Assembly (NCBI GenBank): GCA_029261535.1 | Contig: JAJDBF010000002.1 | Coordinates: 79,728 to 143,727, forward strand | Origin: Nitrospinaceae bacterium | GTDB lineage: Bacteria; Nitrospinota; Nitrospinia; Nitrospinales; Nitrospinaceae | Length of the DNA stretch: 64,000 nt | Direction of reading: 5' to 3' | Translations under genes and position numbers: made by a program | Shown: piece after piece, positions 45,198 to 54,723 of the stretch | Layout of the letters: the number at the start of each line of letters is the position of its first letter | Numbering within the stretch: the stretch's first letter is position 1 | The notes under the pieces: model-generated | Database searches by the model: none | Told to the model about the DNA's origin: nothing | The model's input: the letters and a program-made list of their open reading frames with translations, nothing else

Positions 45198-46985
45198 TTG
45201 AAATCATTCATTCCTGAACACATTCTGGAAGAAGTCCGAAGCCGGGCGGATATCGTCGAGGTCATCTCGGACTATGTTCCGCTCAAGGTAGCCGGAAAAA
45301 ATTTCAAGGGCCTCTGTCCGTTCCATCAGGAAAAAACCCCGTCCTTCACCGCCAATCGGGAAAAACAGATTTACCACTGTTTCGGCTGTGGTGCCGGCGG
45401 CAATGTCTTTCGCTTTCTTATGGGGATGGAAGACCTGCCTTTTATCGAAGCGGTGCGGCGGCTGGCGGCGCGGTTTCAGGTCAGCATCCCGGAGACAGCC
45501 CAATCCCTGGGTAATACCGACACCTGGAATAAAAAAGAGGTCTTATACAAATTAAACGCCGAAGCGGCAGACTATTATCATCATCAGCTTCTGAATACGA
45601 TTGGCGGGAAACAAGCCCGCGACTACCTTGAAACGCGCGGCATCAATCGGGAAACGCTCGAACGATTTAAACTCGGCTGGGCCCCCGACGAATGGCGCGG
45701 TCTGCTGGACCACCTGCAGGCTAAAGAAAAAGTATCCGCCGATATACTGGTTCACGCCGGGCTTATCATCAAAAAAGAAAAAGAGGGTGGCAAGGATGTG
45801 CACTACGACCGGTTTCGCGGTCGATTGATGTTCCCCATATTTGAAGGTCAGAACCGGGTGATCGGGTTTGGAGGACGCATCCTGGGCGATGGCGAACCGA
45901 AATACCTCAACACCTCCGAGACTCCCGTCTACAAAAAGGGACAGATTCTTTACGGCCATCATCTTGCAAAAACCGCCTTTCGCACACAGGACCGGGCGCT
46001 GATCGTTGAAGGCTATTTCGATGTGATCCAGTGTCATCAGGCTGGAATCGAAAATGCCGTGGCCACTTGCGGAACCGCATTGACCCCGGCTCAAGGGTTG
46101 TCCATCAAGCACTACACAACCAACACCGTGCTGATATTCGACTCCGATACCGCCGGTAAATCTGCCGCCGACCGTGGTTTTGAAATTCTCACCAGCCAGG
46201 GGCTCAACGTCCGTGTGGTGGCATTGCCGGAAGGCGAGGACCCGGACTCTTATCTGCAAAAAGGTCAGCAGGAAGTGTTCTCCAGGATGGTCGTTCAGGC
46301 ACCGCAGTTTCTGTCCTACCGCCTGGACCGCGCGCGCGAGGAAAATAACGACACCAGTCTGCAAGGGAAAATCAGTGTGGTCAATAAACTTCTGCCCTTC
46401 CTGGCCAAGGTGCCCAACTCAGTGGAACGCACGGAATGGGTTCGTCAGATTTCGGAAAAACTCGATATCAATGACCGGGCGTTTCTGGAACAGCTCAAAA
46501 ATACACTGGCGCAAAACCGGTCCCGGATAGATATCCCGAGGGAACCTAAGCAGGACGCTCCCGCATTTGACACCGAATTTTTTCTACTGCAACTCATGCT
46601 CTCCGGTGAGGATCTGGCACGCGACATCAGGCGACAGGTCAAAATTGAAGAGTTCGATCAGTCGCGTTACCGGGAACTGGTGCAAAAATCTTACGAAATG
46701 CTGGACGAAGGCGAGGCCCTCAGGGTCGACCGACTCCTCGATCGTGTGGAATCTTCCGAGTCGAAATCCGAGCTGTCGCGTATCGCCATGGAACCCCTGG
46801 CCTTTGAAAATCCGGCACGGGCTATTGTGGAATGCGTTACCACCCTGCGCAGGCGGCCCTATCGTGATCGGCTGAAATCCTTGCAAATGGAGCGGCAGGT
46901 GGCCTTCCGGGAAAACCAGCAGGAAAGGCTTGCCGAATTGAACCGAAAAGTGAATGAAATAAAAGAAACTTTAATTCCAGGATGA
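45198..46985 (+). CDS. dnaG: DNA primase DnaG
   Basis: A 595-residue primase that lays RNA primers for replication. The zinc domain has Cys 40 and His 43 (CPFHQEKTPSF), Cys 61 and Cys 64 (YHCFGCGAGG). The RNA polymerase core shows RFRGRLMFPIFE and IGFGGRILG; the TOPRIM part has ALIVEGYFDVIQ and FDSDTAGKSAADR. The C-terminal helicase-binding part (about 440-595) is less conserved but present. The start is TTG (TTGAAATCATTC), 30 bases after yqeY. It precedes rpoD, as in the macromolecular-synthesis operon. Confidence 0.96.
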   Translation: MKSFIPEHILEEVRSRADIVEVISDYVPLKVAGKNFKGLCPFHQEKTPSFTANREKQIYHCFGCGAGGNVFRFLMGMEDLPFIEAVRRLAARFQVSIPETAQSLGNTDTWNKKEVLYKLNAEAADYYHHQLLNTIGGKQARDYLETRGINRETLERFKLGWAPDEWRGLLDHLQAKEKVSADILVHAGLIIKKEKEGGKDVHYDRFRGRLMFPIFEGQNRVIGFGGRILGDGEPKYLNTSETPVYKKGQILYGHHLAKTAFRTQDRALIVEGYFDVIQCHQAGIENAVATCGTALTPAQGLSIKHYTTNTVLIFDSDTAGKSAADRGFEILTSQGLNVRVVALPEGEDPDSYLQKGQQEVFSRMVVQAPQFLSYRLDRAREENNDTSLQGKISVVNKLLPFLAKVPNSVERTEWVRQISEKLDINDRAFLEQLKNTLAQNRSRIDIPREPKQDAPAFDTEFFLLQLMLSGEDLARDIRRQVKIEEFDQSRYRELVQKSYEMLDEGEALRVDRLLDRVESSESKSELSRIAMEPLAFENPARAIVECVTTLRRRPYRDRLKSLQMERQVAFRENQQERLAELNRKVNEIKETLIPG

Positions 46986-47074
46986 TTTTTTTGCATCCAA
47001 TACTAACAAGTCACATATTAAGTGAACCTCTAATAAGAGGCACCCTTAATTCAGTCTAAGGAGACGACAAGTTT

Positions 47075-48841
47075 ATGTCCAACGCTGACAAAATCGCGGA
47101 CGTATCCGAAATCAATCAGCTTATTACGATTGGTAAAGAAAAAGGCTATCTGACCTATGAAGAGGTCAATGACGTTTTGCCTGCCAATCTGGTGGCTCCG
47201 GATCAGATCGACGACTTGATGCACCTGTTCGGTGAAAACGAAATTGAAATCGTCGACACAGCTTTGAAGGAAGATAAAACCACCCAAAACGAGGACGCGG
47301 AAAAAGAGGAAGAAACGCCGACAGAAGCAACCGCTCCCGAAGCTAAACCGGACAACGTCACGATTGATGATCCGGTCCGAATGTACCTCCGGGAAATGGG
47401 GACGATCTCCCTGCTCACCCGCGAAGGGGAAGTCGAAATCGCCAAGCGGATTGAAGCCGGTCAAAATGAGGTGATCAATGCCGTCGCGAATTGTTCGGTC
47501 ACGTTGCACGAGTTAACCCATCTGATTGATGTTTTGAAAAAAGGGGAAGCTAACGTTTTTCATGTTGTCAAAGCTGGAGACCCTGAGGCAAAAAAAGAGC
47601 CCTCGGAAAAAGATGAAATCAAACTGTTGACAAAAAATATTCGCGAACTGGTTAAAGTTCACTCTAAAATGGACAAGGTGGTGAAGAAAGCGGAAACCCC
47701 GAAACTCTCGGAAAAAATGAAAGCCAAATGGGACAAGGAAGTGATCGTCACCGCAAAAAAACTGGACGACACATTTTCCAGCCTGAATCTGCACATCAAC
47801 TACATGGACCTGGTCATTGAACGTATCTATGAAATCGCGGCTCAGCTTCGGGAAGCCGGAAAACCCGAGCGCCTGATAGAGCGCGATTTAAAAATGTCGC
47901 TGGCCGAAATTAAAAAGCTGGCCAAAAACTGGACCAAACAAAAAAGCGTCAAACTGCCCAAGGGAAAAGTGGTCACCAAAAAACAGTACGACGAACATTA
48001 CAAAGTCGCGCAGGCCACCCGGCGCAAGGTCAGAAAAATTGAACGCGAAACCAGTAGCACAAAAGATTCCTTACTGTCCACCGTCCGCACCATTGCCCGT
48101 GGTCGGGTCAAGGACAAGACCGCCAAACGTGAACTGGCAGAAGCCAACTTGCGCCTGGTGGTTTCCATCGCCAAAAAATATACCAACCGTGGACTGCAAT
48201 TCCTCGATCTGATTCAGGAAGGCAACATTGGCCTGATGAAAGCTGTCGACAAATTTGAATACCGGCGTGGGTACAAATTCAGCACCTACGCCACCTGGTG
48301 GATCCGGCAGGCCATCACTCGCGCCATCGCCGATCAGGCCCGAACGATTCGTATTCCGGTCCACATGATCGAAACCATCAACAAATTGATCCGCGTTTCC
48401 AGGCACCTCGTTCAGGAACTGGGACGCGAACCGACACCGGAAGAGATCGCGTTGAAAATGACCCTGCCAGTCGACAAGGTACGCAAAGTCCTCAAGATCG
48501 CCAAGGAACCGATTTCCCTTGAGACGCCCATCGGCGAAGAGGAAAACAGTCACCTGGGAGATTTCATCGAAGACAAGAAAGTATTGTCACCGATTGATGC
48601 AGTGGTCAAAAAGAATTTGAAAGACCAGACTCTGCGCGTCCTGTCTACCCTTGCGCCACGCGAAGAAAAAGTCCTGCGTAAACGGTTTGGCATCGGGCTG
48701 GACTCCGAACACACTCTGGAGGAAGTCGGGCAGGATTTTGCCGTCACCCGGGAACGCATAAGGCAGATCGAAGCCAAAGCTCTGCGTAAGCTGAGGCACC
48801 CGAGTCGCAGTAAAAAACTCAAAAGTTTCATCGAAGGATAA
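47075..48841 (+). CDS. rpoD: Primary sigma factor RpoD
   Basis: A 588-residue sigma-70. Region 1.1 is at the N-terminus, region 1.2 at [21 protein letters not shown], then a variable non-conserved insert of about 200 residues. Region 2 is intact: [40 protein letters not shown] and [20 protein letters not shown]. Regions 3 and 4 follow, ending in [19 protein letters not shown]. It directs housekeeping transcription. The strong ribosome site AAGGAGACGACAAGTTT precedes the ATG. The 89 bases upstream include a CCTCTAATAAGAGG hairpin without a T run. Confidence 0.97.
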   Translation: MSNADKIADVSEINQLITIGKEKGYLTYEEVNDVLPANLVAPDQIDDLMHLFGENEIEIVDTALKEDKTTQNEDAEKEEETPTEATAPEAKPDNVTIDDPVRMYLREMGTISLLTREGEVEIAKRIEAGQNEVINAVANCSVTLHELTHLIDVLKKGEANVFHVVKAGDPEAKKEPSEKDEIKLLTKNIRELVKVHSKMDKVVKKAETPKLSEKMKAKWDKEVIVTAKKLDDTFSSLNLHINYMDLVIERIYEIAAQLREAGKPERLIERDLKMSLAEIKKLAKNWTKQKSVKLPKGKVVTKKQYDEHYKVAQATRRKVRKIERETSSTKDSLLSTVRTIARGRVKDKTAKRELAEANLRLVVSIAKKYTNRGLQFLDLIQEGNIGLMKAVDKFEYRRGYKFSTYATWWIRQAITRAIADQARTIRIPVHMIETINKLIRVSRHLVQELGREPTPEEIALKMTLPVDKVRKVLKIAKEPISLETPIGEEENSHLGDFIEDKKVLSPIDAVVKKNLKDQTLRVLSTLAPREEKVLRKRFGIGLDSEHTLEEVGQDFAVTRERIRQIEAKALRKLRHPSRSKKLKSFIEG

Positions 48842-48848
48842 AACATCA

Positions 48849-48922
48849 GGGCCCATAGCTCAGTTGGTTAGAGCCCCCGGCTCATAACCGGATGGTCCCT
48901 GGTTCGAATCCAGGTGGGCCCA
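48849..48922 (+). tRNA. tRNA with CAT anticodon (Met or Ile2)
   Basis: Acceptor stem GGGCCCA/TGGGCCC, D stem GCTC/GAGC, anticodon stem CCGG with loop CTCATAA, T arm CCTGGTTCGAATCCAGG. Discriminator A, CCA not encoded. The CAT anticodon suits elongator Met or, if lysidine-modified, Ile2; the CGGCTCATAACCG stem resembles known Ile2 tRNAs. It lies 7 bases after rpoD. Confidence 0.93.
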
Positions 48923-48972
48923 CTCCTCGCCGGAGGGGCAACAAGACCCCCTTCGGCAAAATTTTCCTGTTT

Positions 48973-48996
48973 GGTTCGAACTTTTTTTTTCGAACC
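48973..48996. repeat. Inverted repeat after the CAT tRNA
   Basis: GGTTCGAA, then a pyrimidine loop of C and T, then TTCGAACC. An 8-bp perfect stem, reusing the TTCGAA typical of tRNA T arms. It may be a processing or attenuation hairpin, or chance. Confidence 0.5.
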
Positions 48997-49013
48997 TCCA
49001 TGTTTATTTTCAG

Positions 49014-49046
49014 GGGTCTGGCATTGATTGCCAGACCCTTTTTTTC
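49014..49046 (+). terminator. Rho-independent terminator after rpoD-tRNA
   Basis: GGGTCTGGCA, loop TTGAT, TGCCAGACCC, then seven T. A perfect 10-bp stem. It ends the unit from yqeY through the CAT tRNA. Confidence 0.93.
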
Positions 49047-49310
49047 ATGCTTCTTAAATTCATACCCCTCGAATCTCCGCATTCATGTAATCAGATCAGG
49101 TGCATGATCAGAGTTTACGTAGATTCAAAAAGTAAGTGCAATTTTGATTGGCGATTAAGAGGCAAGCTGGCGCGTACCGGTTGGATAGAAAAATCCGCAT
49201 CGAAGTGTTGTGGTTCGCCCCCTCACACCCTGTGGTCCCTCAGGGCCATACGGCTGATCCCTGCCCCACCGTATCCATTCCAGACTTGCTCCCCGAAGCA
49301 CTTTCAGTAT

Positions 49311-49775
49311 TCAAACTGAAGAAGATCCTAAAATCGAAATAACCGCTTTCCTTTGCATTTTTTTTACTTCTTCAGCGAGGGAGGTAATAAATTCAGGCAA
49401 GGCGGGAAAAACGCTCAGTCGTATAACTGATTCTGTTTCAATCAGGGGTTTTTCCCATTCAATATTTTCAACAGCGGGGATGTTAAATTCATCTTCGGGA
49501 TCATTCCAAACCATCACTGTATAAAACAGGCGGAATTTTTTTATCGATTCACAATATCGCCAGGTAATAAATGAGGACTTTTCTTCAGGCAAGTAGGAGC
49601 CCGCGAAATGTGTGTGATAAATGGCGATACCTTTTATTCGAAGGTAGTTTTCCAGGTTTTTGATATCATTGCTAATAGTATCCAGAGATTTCAGATACTC
49701 ATTAAATGTGGGGTCGGTCTCTTTAATGCTGTTTTTAAGAATAGATGAATGAAAAGAAAGCGATTCTCTAGGCAT
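49311..49775 (-). CDS. Hypothetical protein, 154 residues
   Basis: No family recognised. The protein is soluble by appearance: MPRESLSFHSSILKNSIKET, a helical NDIKNLENYLRIKG, then strands FRLFYTVMVWNDPEDEFNIP and a C-terminal helix (LAEEVKKMQRKAVIS). It is A+T-richer in codon use than its neighbours, which might signal recent transfer; it is also unlinked to any neighbour in function. A plus-strand frame (49148-49342) overlaps its end; I prefer this minus-strand one because its composition is protein-like throughout. Confidence 0.55.
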   Translation of the reverse strand: MPRESLSFHSSILKNSIKETDPTFNEYLKSLDTISNDIKNLENYLRIKGIAIYHTHFAGSYLPEEKSSFITWRYCESIKKFRLFYTVMVWNDPEDEFNIPAVENIEWEKPLIETESVIRLSVFPALPEFITSLAEEVKKMQRKAVISILGSSSV

Positions 49776-50142
49776 AGCGGGTTCCTACCTGTTAAAAGTT
49801 TTTTAGGGGAAACAACTTTCGGCAATCAAGCCTTAACATCCCAATCAAGGGCTAAAGGGGTCACTCAAGACCACAGTCGCACTATACCATTTGCAAAAAA
49901 ACAGGGCTAGGCAGGTAACAGAAAAACTATTTTCATGGCCTGCCCCCGCCATATTAAACCCGACACATGTCCTGAGCCTGCCAGATGTGTCTGTAGCGTG
50001 ACAAGCCCCAACCTCCAAGGAAAAACATTTAACCCGGTTTCGTTCTCCCGGTACACAACGGGAGAAAAATCGCATTACTCAATTTCCAGTATCACTCGTT
50101 GACTCGTACGGCAATTCCCCGAACAATTAAAATTAAAAAGAA

Positions 50143-50445
50143 ATGGTCATGCGAGAAAACACAAAAATATCAAAAGCTTCCCGGTTTGAAGCGCGGATTA
50201 CGAAGGACCAGAAAACCATATTTCAACGGGCCGCAATTTTAGGTGGCCACCGATCCCTGACGGAATTTGTAATCCAAAGTGCCCAGGAAAAGGCCGATGC
50301 CCTCGGACGCTGTTACCTCTTGTCTGAACAAATCGGCTCCATCGCCGTGGTGGTCGATGCCCTGCACAAAAAGGCATCCTCATTTTACGAAAGCGATGGC
50401 TTTATCAAATTGAGCGACGGGAAACGTCTCTTTTTGCCGATGTAA
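50143..50445 (+). pseudogene. Fused remnant of a DUF1778 antitoxin and GNAT toxin
   Basis: A 100-residue frame with two halves. Residues about 14-54 (RFEARITKDQKTIFQRAAIL, GGHRSLTEFVIQSAQEKADA) match the ribbon-helix-helix domain of TacA/DUF1778 antitoxins. Residues about 63-100 (QIGSIAVVVDALHKKASSFY, then ESDGFIKLSDGKRLFLPM) match the C-terminus of the cognate GNAT toxin TacT, which ends in a FYExxGF...LxLPM pattern. The natural layout is two adjacent genes, so an internal deletion appears to have joined them in frame. The toxin's acetyl-CoA-binding core is missing, so no toxin activity is expected; residual DNA binding is possible. The frame itself is open. Confidence 0.65.
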
Positions 50446-50790
50446 ACAATTGGAAGGCTGTTTAAGAAATAATGTGGAAAAAATTTACAACAAAACCCCA
50501 GAACCTTGGGGAAGTTTATTGAAGAAAAAAAAGGAAGAAACCCCTCAGACTCCTTCGGAGAAGGGGGAGCAAAGTCCCACCCAAAAATAAAAATCCAGGG
50601 CGAGATTCTTCTTCGCCTGAAGGCTCATCAGAATGACATGCGGTGGTTCATGCTTTCCTGCTAAATTTAAAGCCTATCCTGAGCTTGCTGAAGGGAAGAG
50701 GGCTGGCAGAAAAATACTTAGTCATGCGCTCAGAAAATGTTTCTGCGCACCCCAATGGTCAGCCAACTGCCCCTACCGGAAGGTGGTGGG
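50446..50790. repeat. 345-base gap with repeat fragments (families A and C)
   Basis: Holds CTCAGACTCCTTCGGAGAAG, GGGCGAGATTCTTCTTCGCC (family A, inverted) at about 50595-50640, and CATGCGCTCAGAAAATGTTT at about 50718-50790, a diverged relative of the 14677 repeat. No gene is supported. Confidence 0.5.
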
Positions 50791-52017
50791 TCAGTCGAAC
50801 TTGTGTCCTTTGGAGATGACGGTAATGTTGGAACTTTCATCAACGTAGAAGCGTTTTTTGTCTTCTTCAAGATTGTAGCCGATGATGGTGTTGGGCGGAA
50901 CCACGACATCTTTATCGATGATGGTCATGTTGATTTTGCATCCAGGATGAATCATCACCCGGTCCATGATGAGCGAATTAATGACCGCCGATCCCGTGTC
51001 AACGAACACGCCACGACCGAGAGTGGAGTCCTGTACGATGCCGCCGCTGATGATACTGCCTTCGCTGACCAGACTGTTGACGGCCTGACCACGCCGTCCG
51101 TCCTGATTGAATACGAATTTGGCGGGGGGCAGACAAAGGGATACTGTTTTGATCGGCCATTTGCGATTGTAAAGGTTAAAGACCGGTTTCACATTGCGCA
51201 GGTCCATGTTGGCTTCCCAAAAACTATGGATGGTGCCGACATCCCGCCAGTACCCGACTTCCTCTTCGGTGATGCCCGGCACCCGGTTTTGCGCAAAATC
51301 GTAGGCGTATAACGGATAGGCTTCATAGAGAGTGGGCAGAATATCTTTGCCAAAATCGTGAGAGGAGTTTGGATTTTCTGCGTCCTCGTGAAGAACTTTC
51401 AAGAGAAATTCTTTGTCAAAAATATAATTGCCCATGGAGGCGTAGGCCATGTCAGGTCGGCCCGGAATGCAAATGGGGTCTTTCGGTTTTTCCTGAAATC
51501 CAATGATGCGACCTTTTTCATCGACCTGAATGACACCAAATTCGGTCGCCTTGTCCAGCGGAACGGGGATGGCCGAAACCGTGACCTTGGCCTGATTCAT
51601 TTCATGGAAGGACACCATCTGGCGGATGTCCATTTTATAGATATGGTCCGCGCCGAACACGCACACCAGATCAAAATCACGATCTTCGATCAGGTTGATG
51701 TTCTGATGAATCGCATCGGCGGTTCCCTGGTACCAGCTTTCACCGGTGCGCATTTGCGCTGGCACAGGCAAAATAAAATGGTTCGGAAGCAGGGCACCGA
51801 ACTGAAAACCTTCCTGAATGTGCTCAGTGAGAGACTGCGACTTGAACTGGGTGAGGACGAATATTGAGTAAATGCCTGAATTGATGAAATTACTCAGGAC
51901 AAAGTCGATGATCCGGTACTTTCCTCCAAAGGGAACTGCCGGCTTGGCGCGTTCGGCTGTAAGAGGAAACAAGCGCTTGCCCTCGCCACCAGCCAGAATC
52001 ATGCTCATTATTTTCAT
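50791..52017 (-). CDS. glgC: Glucose-1-phosphate adenylyltransferase GlgC
   Basis: A 408-residue GlgC that makes ADP-glucose for glycogen synthesis in the cytoplasm. The N-terminal pyrophosphorylase signature reads MILAGGEGKRLFPLTAERAK, then PAVPFGGKYRIIDFVLSNF. YQGTADAIHQN, FGADHIYKMD and GFQEKPKDP are typical of the family. The C-terminal left-handed helix (GSIISGGIVQDSTLGRG, VMIHPGCKINMTIIDKDVV) is complete. Its GH57 partner is 31 kb away. AAGG lies close upstream of the ATG. It is divergent from the pilin genes. Confidence 0.96.
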   Translation of the reverse strand: MKIMSMILAGGEGKRLFPLTAERAKPAVPFGGKYRIIDFVLSNFINSGIYSIFVLTQFKSQSLTEHIQEGFQFGALLPNHFILPVPAQMRTGESWYQGTADAIHQNINLIEDRDFDLVCVFGADHIYKMDIRQMVSFHEMNQAKVTVSAIPVPLDKATEFGVIQVDEKGRIIGFQEKPKDPICIPGRPDMAYASMGNYIFDKEFLLKVLHEDAENPNSSHDFGKDILPTLYEAYPLYAYDFAQNRVPGITEEEVGYWRDVGTIHSFWEANMDLRNVKPVFNLYNRKWPIKTVSLCLPPAKFVFNQDGRRGQAVNSLVSEGSIISGGIVQDSTLGRGVFVDTGSAVINSLIMDRVMIHPGCKINMTIIDKDVVVPPNTIIGYNLEEDKKRFYVDESSNITVISKGHKFD

Positions 52018-52240
52018 TAGGTTGCCTTGTTTGGAGTGCGGGTTTTCCCCAGGGAGAATGCCTGAAACGACAGGCCCTTTCAGTACAATGCCCTAATCGA
52101 TTGATGATAGCATAACACCCTTTTATTTAGGCCGTGTCAGGGGCACAAACCCTGCTATTGGGCCAGATATTTTACCTTCAGTTGAAAATTGATGGGAGAA
52201 TAGTTCATTCTGGACAAATACCCCATTTAGGGTAGTGCGA

Positions 52241-52266
52241 TTTAGAGTCTATTTGTGTACTCTAAA
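52241..52266. promoter_or_regulatory. Inverted repeat upstream of the pilin genes
   Basis: TTTAGAGT and ACTCTAAA, perfect 8-base arms with a 10-base spacer, 49 bases before the first pilin start. It could be an operator for pilin or glgC, or an mRNA hairpin. No known binding-site consensus was matched. Confidence 0.4.
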
Positions 52267-52314
52267 GACCTTCGAGGTTAAAAAATTACAAAATATTTTT
52301 GTGATTGTGAATTA

Positions 52315-52836
52315 ATGACAAGGCAAATCCTCATTAGAATGCCAAAAAACAGTGCCGGCTTCACTTTGATCGAATTGATCAGTGTCATTGTGATTATTGG
52401 TATTATTCTGGCTATTGCTTTGCCACGTTTCGTTGATATAGATGAAGATGCGCACACTCGTGTTGGGTCAATTTCTGCTGGAGCTTTTCGGGAGGCGGTG
52501 AATATGTTCAACCTGGCCTGGCAGACTCGAAGCAAACCTGTTTCCATTGACGGCGTTTCTATAAACGAGTTTGGTTTTCCCGGTTTTGATGCCAGCCATG
52601 CTATGACGGTGGGGGAATGCCAGGGATTGTTTCAGGGAATAATGGATACCTCACATACCGTCATCCCGCTAACCTCTATCGTTCCTCCCCTCCCGTTTAC
52701 AGAAGGGGATGACATCTGGGCGGCGCAAACTTTCGGAACCTATTGCGTGTACGTTTATGGAGGGGACCTGACCCCTGCCCGCTACATTGGCTACGCCCCC
52801 CATGTGGGCGTGGTGACTTCCGGATTATTTCCTTAA
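52315..52836 (+). CDS. Type IV pilin-like protein 1 (MSHA-like)
   Basis: A 173-residue prepilin-like protein. The leader MTRQILIRMPKNSAG is followed by FTLIELISVIVIIGIILAIA, the class III signal with Glu at position +5, then LPRFVDIDEDA. The C-terminal half has two Cys residues (GECQGLF, TYCVYVY) likely to form the D-region disulfide, as in MSHA-type pilins. It would be cleaved by a PilD-type peptidase and assembled in a pilus or pseudopilus. No pilus assembly genes are in the window. It shares the fold and order with the next gene, which starts 103 bases downstream. Confidence 0.85.
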   Translation: MTRQILIRMPKNSAGFTLIELISVIVIIGIILAIALPRFVDIDEDAHTRVGSISAGAFREAVNMFNLAWQTRSKPVSIDGVSINEFGFPGFDASHAMTVGECQGLFQGIMDTSHTVIPLTSIVPPLPFTEGDDIWAAQTFGTYCVYVYGGDLTPARYIGYAPHVGVVTSGLFP

Positions 52837-52938
52837 GAAGATCTCAGGAAATACCGAAAAATAATTTATGGACGGTTCAGTCCAATCAAAAGTTTTAGTG
52901 CCTGAAATACTATGGGGTTTGTGTGAGAGAAATATCAG

Positions 52939-53451
52939 ATGGCGAGGACAGGATTGATTTTATTTCAACGAAAATATTGTCAGGCAGGATTCACTCTGGT
53001 TGAACTGATCAGCGTGATCGTCATTATTGGTATTATCCTGGCGGTAGTATTACCGAGGTTTGTCACTCTTGATGAAGATGCGCACTCAGCTATTGCCAAG
53101 TCTGTTTATAGTAGTTTTTCATCGGCGACAAAGATTTTCAGAATGGGTTGGATAACCGGGGGGAGTCCTGTTGTTCCCAGCATTGTGAATGGTGCGGCGA
53201 TGAATGGCAACGGCTGGCCAGGCCCGGTCAGCCCTGCAAGCCACGCCGAATGCGTGTCGGTTTGGCAAAGTATTCTCGATTCATCCTATCCGGTAATTCC
53301 GTGGACGGGAACCTGGGCGGTAGGTGATCAAAGCTGGGTTGTTTTTGCCGGTGCAAACAATTGCATCTATATTTACTTGGAGGATGTCGCGCCTTTGCGC
53401 TATTTTATCTATACTCCGGTTGTCGGCTCTTTTATTTCAAGCTTCACTTAG
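52939..53451 (+). CDS. Type IV pilin-like protein 2 (MSHA-like)
   Basis: A 170-residue paralog of the preceding pilin. Leader then FTLVELISVIVIIGIILAVV and LPRFVTLDEDAHSA, with cleavage after Gly. Two Cys (AECVSVW and NNCIYIY) are at equivalent positions to those of pilin 1. The N-terminal helices are almost identical in the two, while the C-terminal heads diverge. That is typical of a pilin duplication. No clear ribosome site precedes the ATG. Convergent with the barrel-like gene 28 bases away. Confidence 0.83.
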   Translation: MARTGLILFQRKYCQAGFTLVELISVIVIIGIILAVVLPRFVTLDEDAHSAIAKSVYSSFSSATKIFRMGWITGGSPVVPSIVNGAAMNGNGWPGPVSPASHAECVSVWQSILDSSYPVIPWTGTWAVGDQSWVVFAGANNCIYIYLEDVAPLRYFIYTPVVGSFISSFT

Positions 53452-53478
53452 AAAAATTAATTGGTTCTGAATAACCTG

Positions 53479-54723
53479 CTATTTCTCGGTCGGGTAGGTA
53501 GCGCGGATGCGCCGCTTGAGGCGTGACTTTGATTGGGTTTTGCGGACTGTTTTCTCGGTTCGCCCTTTGCCGCGTTTGCGGAAATAATCCTCGAACAGAT
53601 CGAATCCTTCCACCCACTGGAAGGTGACTCCATACACTTCTACTGTCTCATCCAGCACCCACTGTTGGCGCAGGTCAAACCGCATGGATACACTGTCGGC
53701 CAACTGCCATATTTTATAGAGGCCGATCTCCTGAAACTCATCTGCACGGTATAAAGGATTGCCCTTGGCAAGCGCGATGCCCGGTTGGGCGATATCTCCC
53801 CGGCGCGAATTAAAGTTGCCGCCATCGGCATTCCAGAACTTGCCAACAAAATTGACTCCCCACAGATTCACCCAGGCTTTGACAGCGACCCCATTCTCAT
53901 CAACTTTGAGCATCCTTGCCGGTTCATCCTTTTGATAGAGGTAGTGAACGCGAAAGCCAGCTTCCTTGAAAAAAGAGTAGCCTTCAAAATCCGGTATGAA
54001 AGTGTAGCCACCACCAAAAGCGACACTGAGATTGTTGAACACCCCGGGGCCACCATTTTGCTGACCACCAAGGTGGTTCCAGAGAACCTGTCCCTCAAGG
54101 CTCAATCCGTCCCAGCGCAGTTCAGTGACGTTGCCCACTGAAAACTTTTCCCGGACACCGGGGGATTCGCGCCGTTCCCACGCGATCCATAAATCCTGCC
54201 TGATAAGTTTGGTGTCGGCCTTGAGTTGGAAACCCTGCTCGATGGGGTCGGTGAAGCGCAACGCTTCCCAGAAAATTCCATCGTGCAGGGGATGGTTTCG
54301 GTCGATCGTGCCCGCCGTTACCTCCCAACCGGGAAAAGCCCGGTAATGCAGAGCGATGACCGGGTCCACATCGTCAATGCGGTCATCATCACCAAACGGG
54401 TGTTGCAGTAGAGCCCCGCCCTGTACATAAAGCCGCTTGTTGAAATGGTATTCAAAAAAGGTCTTGAGGATATTACCAATGAAGGTTTCGCCTTCGACAA
54501 TGGAGTCAATCCCGGTCCATTCCAGATTATAGACGAAGGTCTGATTGTCGACTTTGAACTGTAGTGGGGATCGCGCCTCAGCCTGCGGGGCGAAAACCAG
54601 CAAAAACCCAACAAAAAGCAGGAATGCAGGCAGAAAGCTATAGCGATGCATGCGAGATAGAGAAAAAACGTGGAATGGAGAGAGTTGCCCGGCAGACAGT
54701 TTTTGAGCAACCAAAAGTTTCAT
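53479..54723 (-). CDS. Outer-membrane barrel-like protein
   Basis: A 414-residue protein of unknown family. A signal peptide precedes RSPLQFKVDNQTFVYNLEW; an ATG at 54651 (MHRYSFLPAFLLFVGFLLVF) is the likelier functional start than 54723, which adds 24 residues. The body alternates hydrophobic and polar residues in strands rich in aromatic residues (FFEYHFNKRLYVQGGALLQ, GFRVHYLYQKDE, RFDLRQQWVLDE), the pattern of a porin-like beta-barrel. It ends in a basic, Arg/Lys-rich stretch (KRGKGRTEKTVRKTQSK) that barrels do not normally have; an exported protein with a charged tail is an alternative. Confidence 0.6.
   Translation of the reverse strand: MKLLVAQKLSAGQLSPFHVFSLSRMHRYSFLPAFLLFVGFLLVFAPQAEARSPLQFKVDNQTFVYNLEWTGIDSIVEGETFIGNILKTFFEYHFNKRLYVQGGALLQHPFGDDDRIDDVDPVIALHYRAFPGWEVTAGTIDRNHPLHDGIFWEALRFTDPIEQGFQLKADTKLIRQDLWIAWERRESPGVREKFSVGNVTELRWDGLSLEGQVLWNHLGGQQNGGPGVFNNLSVAFGGGYTFIPDFEGYSFFKEAGFRVHYLYQKDEPARMLKVDENGVAVKAWVNLWGVNFVGKFWNADGGNFNSRRGDIAQPGIALAKGNPLYRADEFQEIGLYKIWQLADSVSMRFDLRQQWVLDETVEVYGVTFQWVEGFDLFEDYFRKRGKGRTEKTVRKTQSKSRLKRRIRATYPTEK

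Noticed and set aside
49845..50075. Minus-strand frame of 76 codons before the toxin-antitoxin remnant
   Set aside because: Composition is Cys/Arg/Ser-rich and unlike protein, with no ribosome site and no recognised motif.
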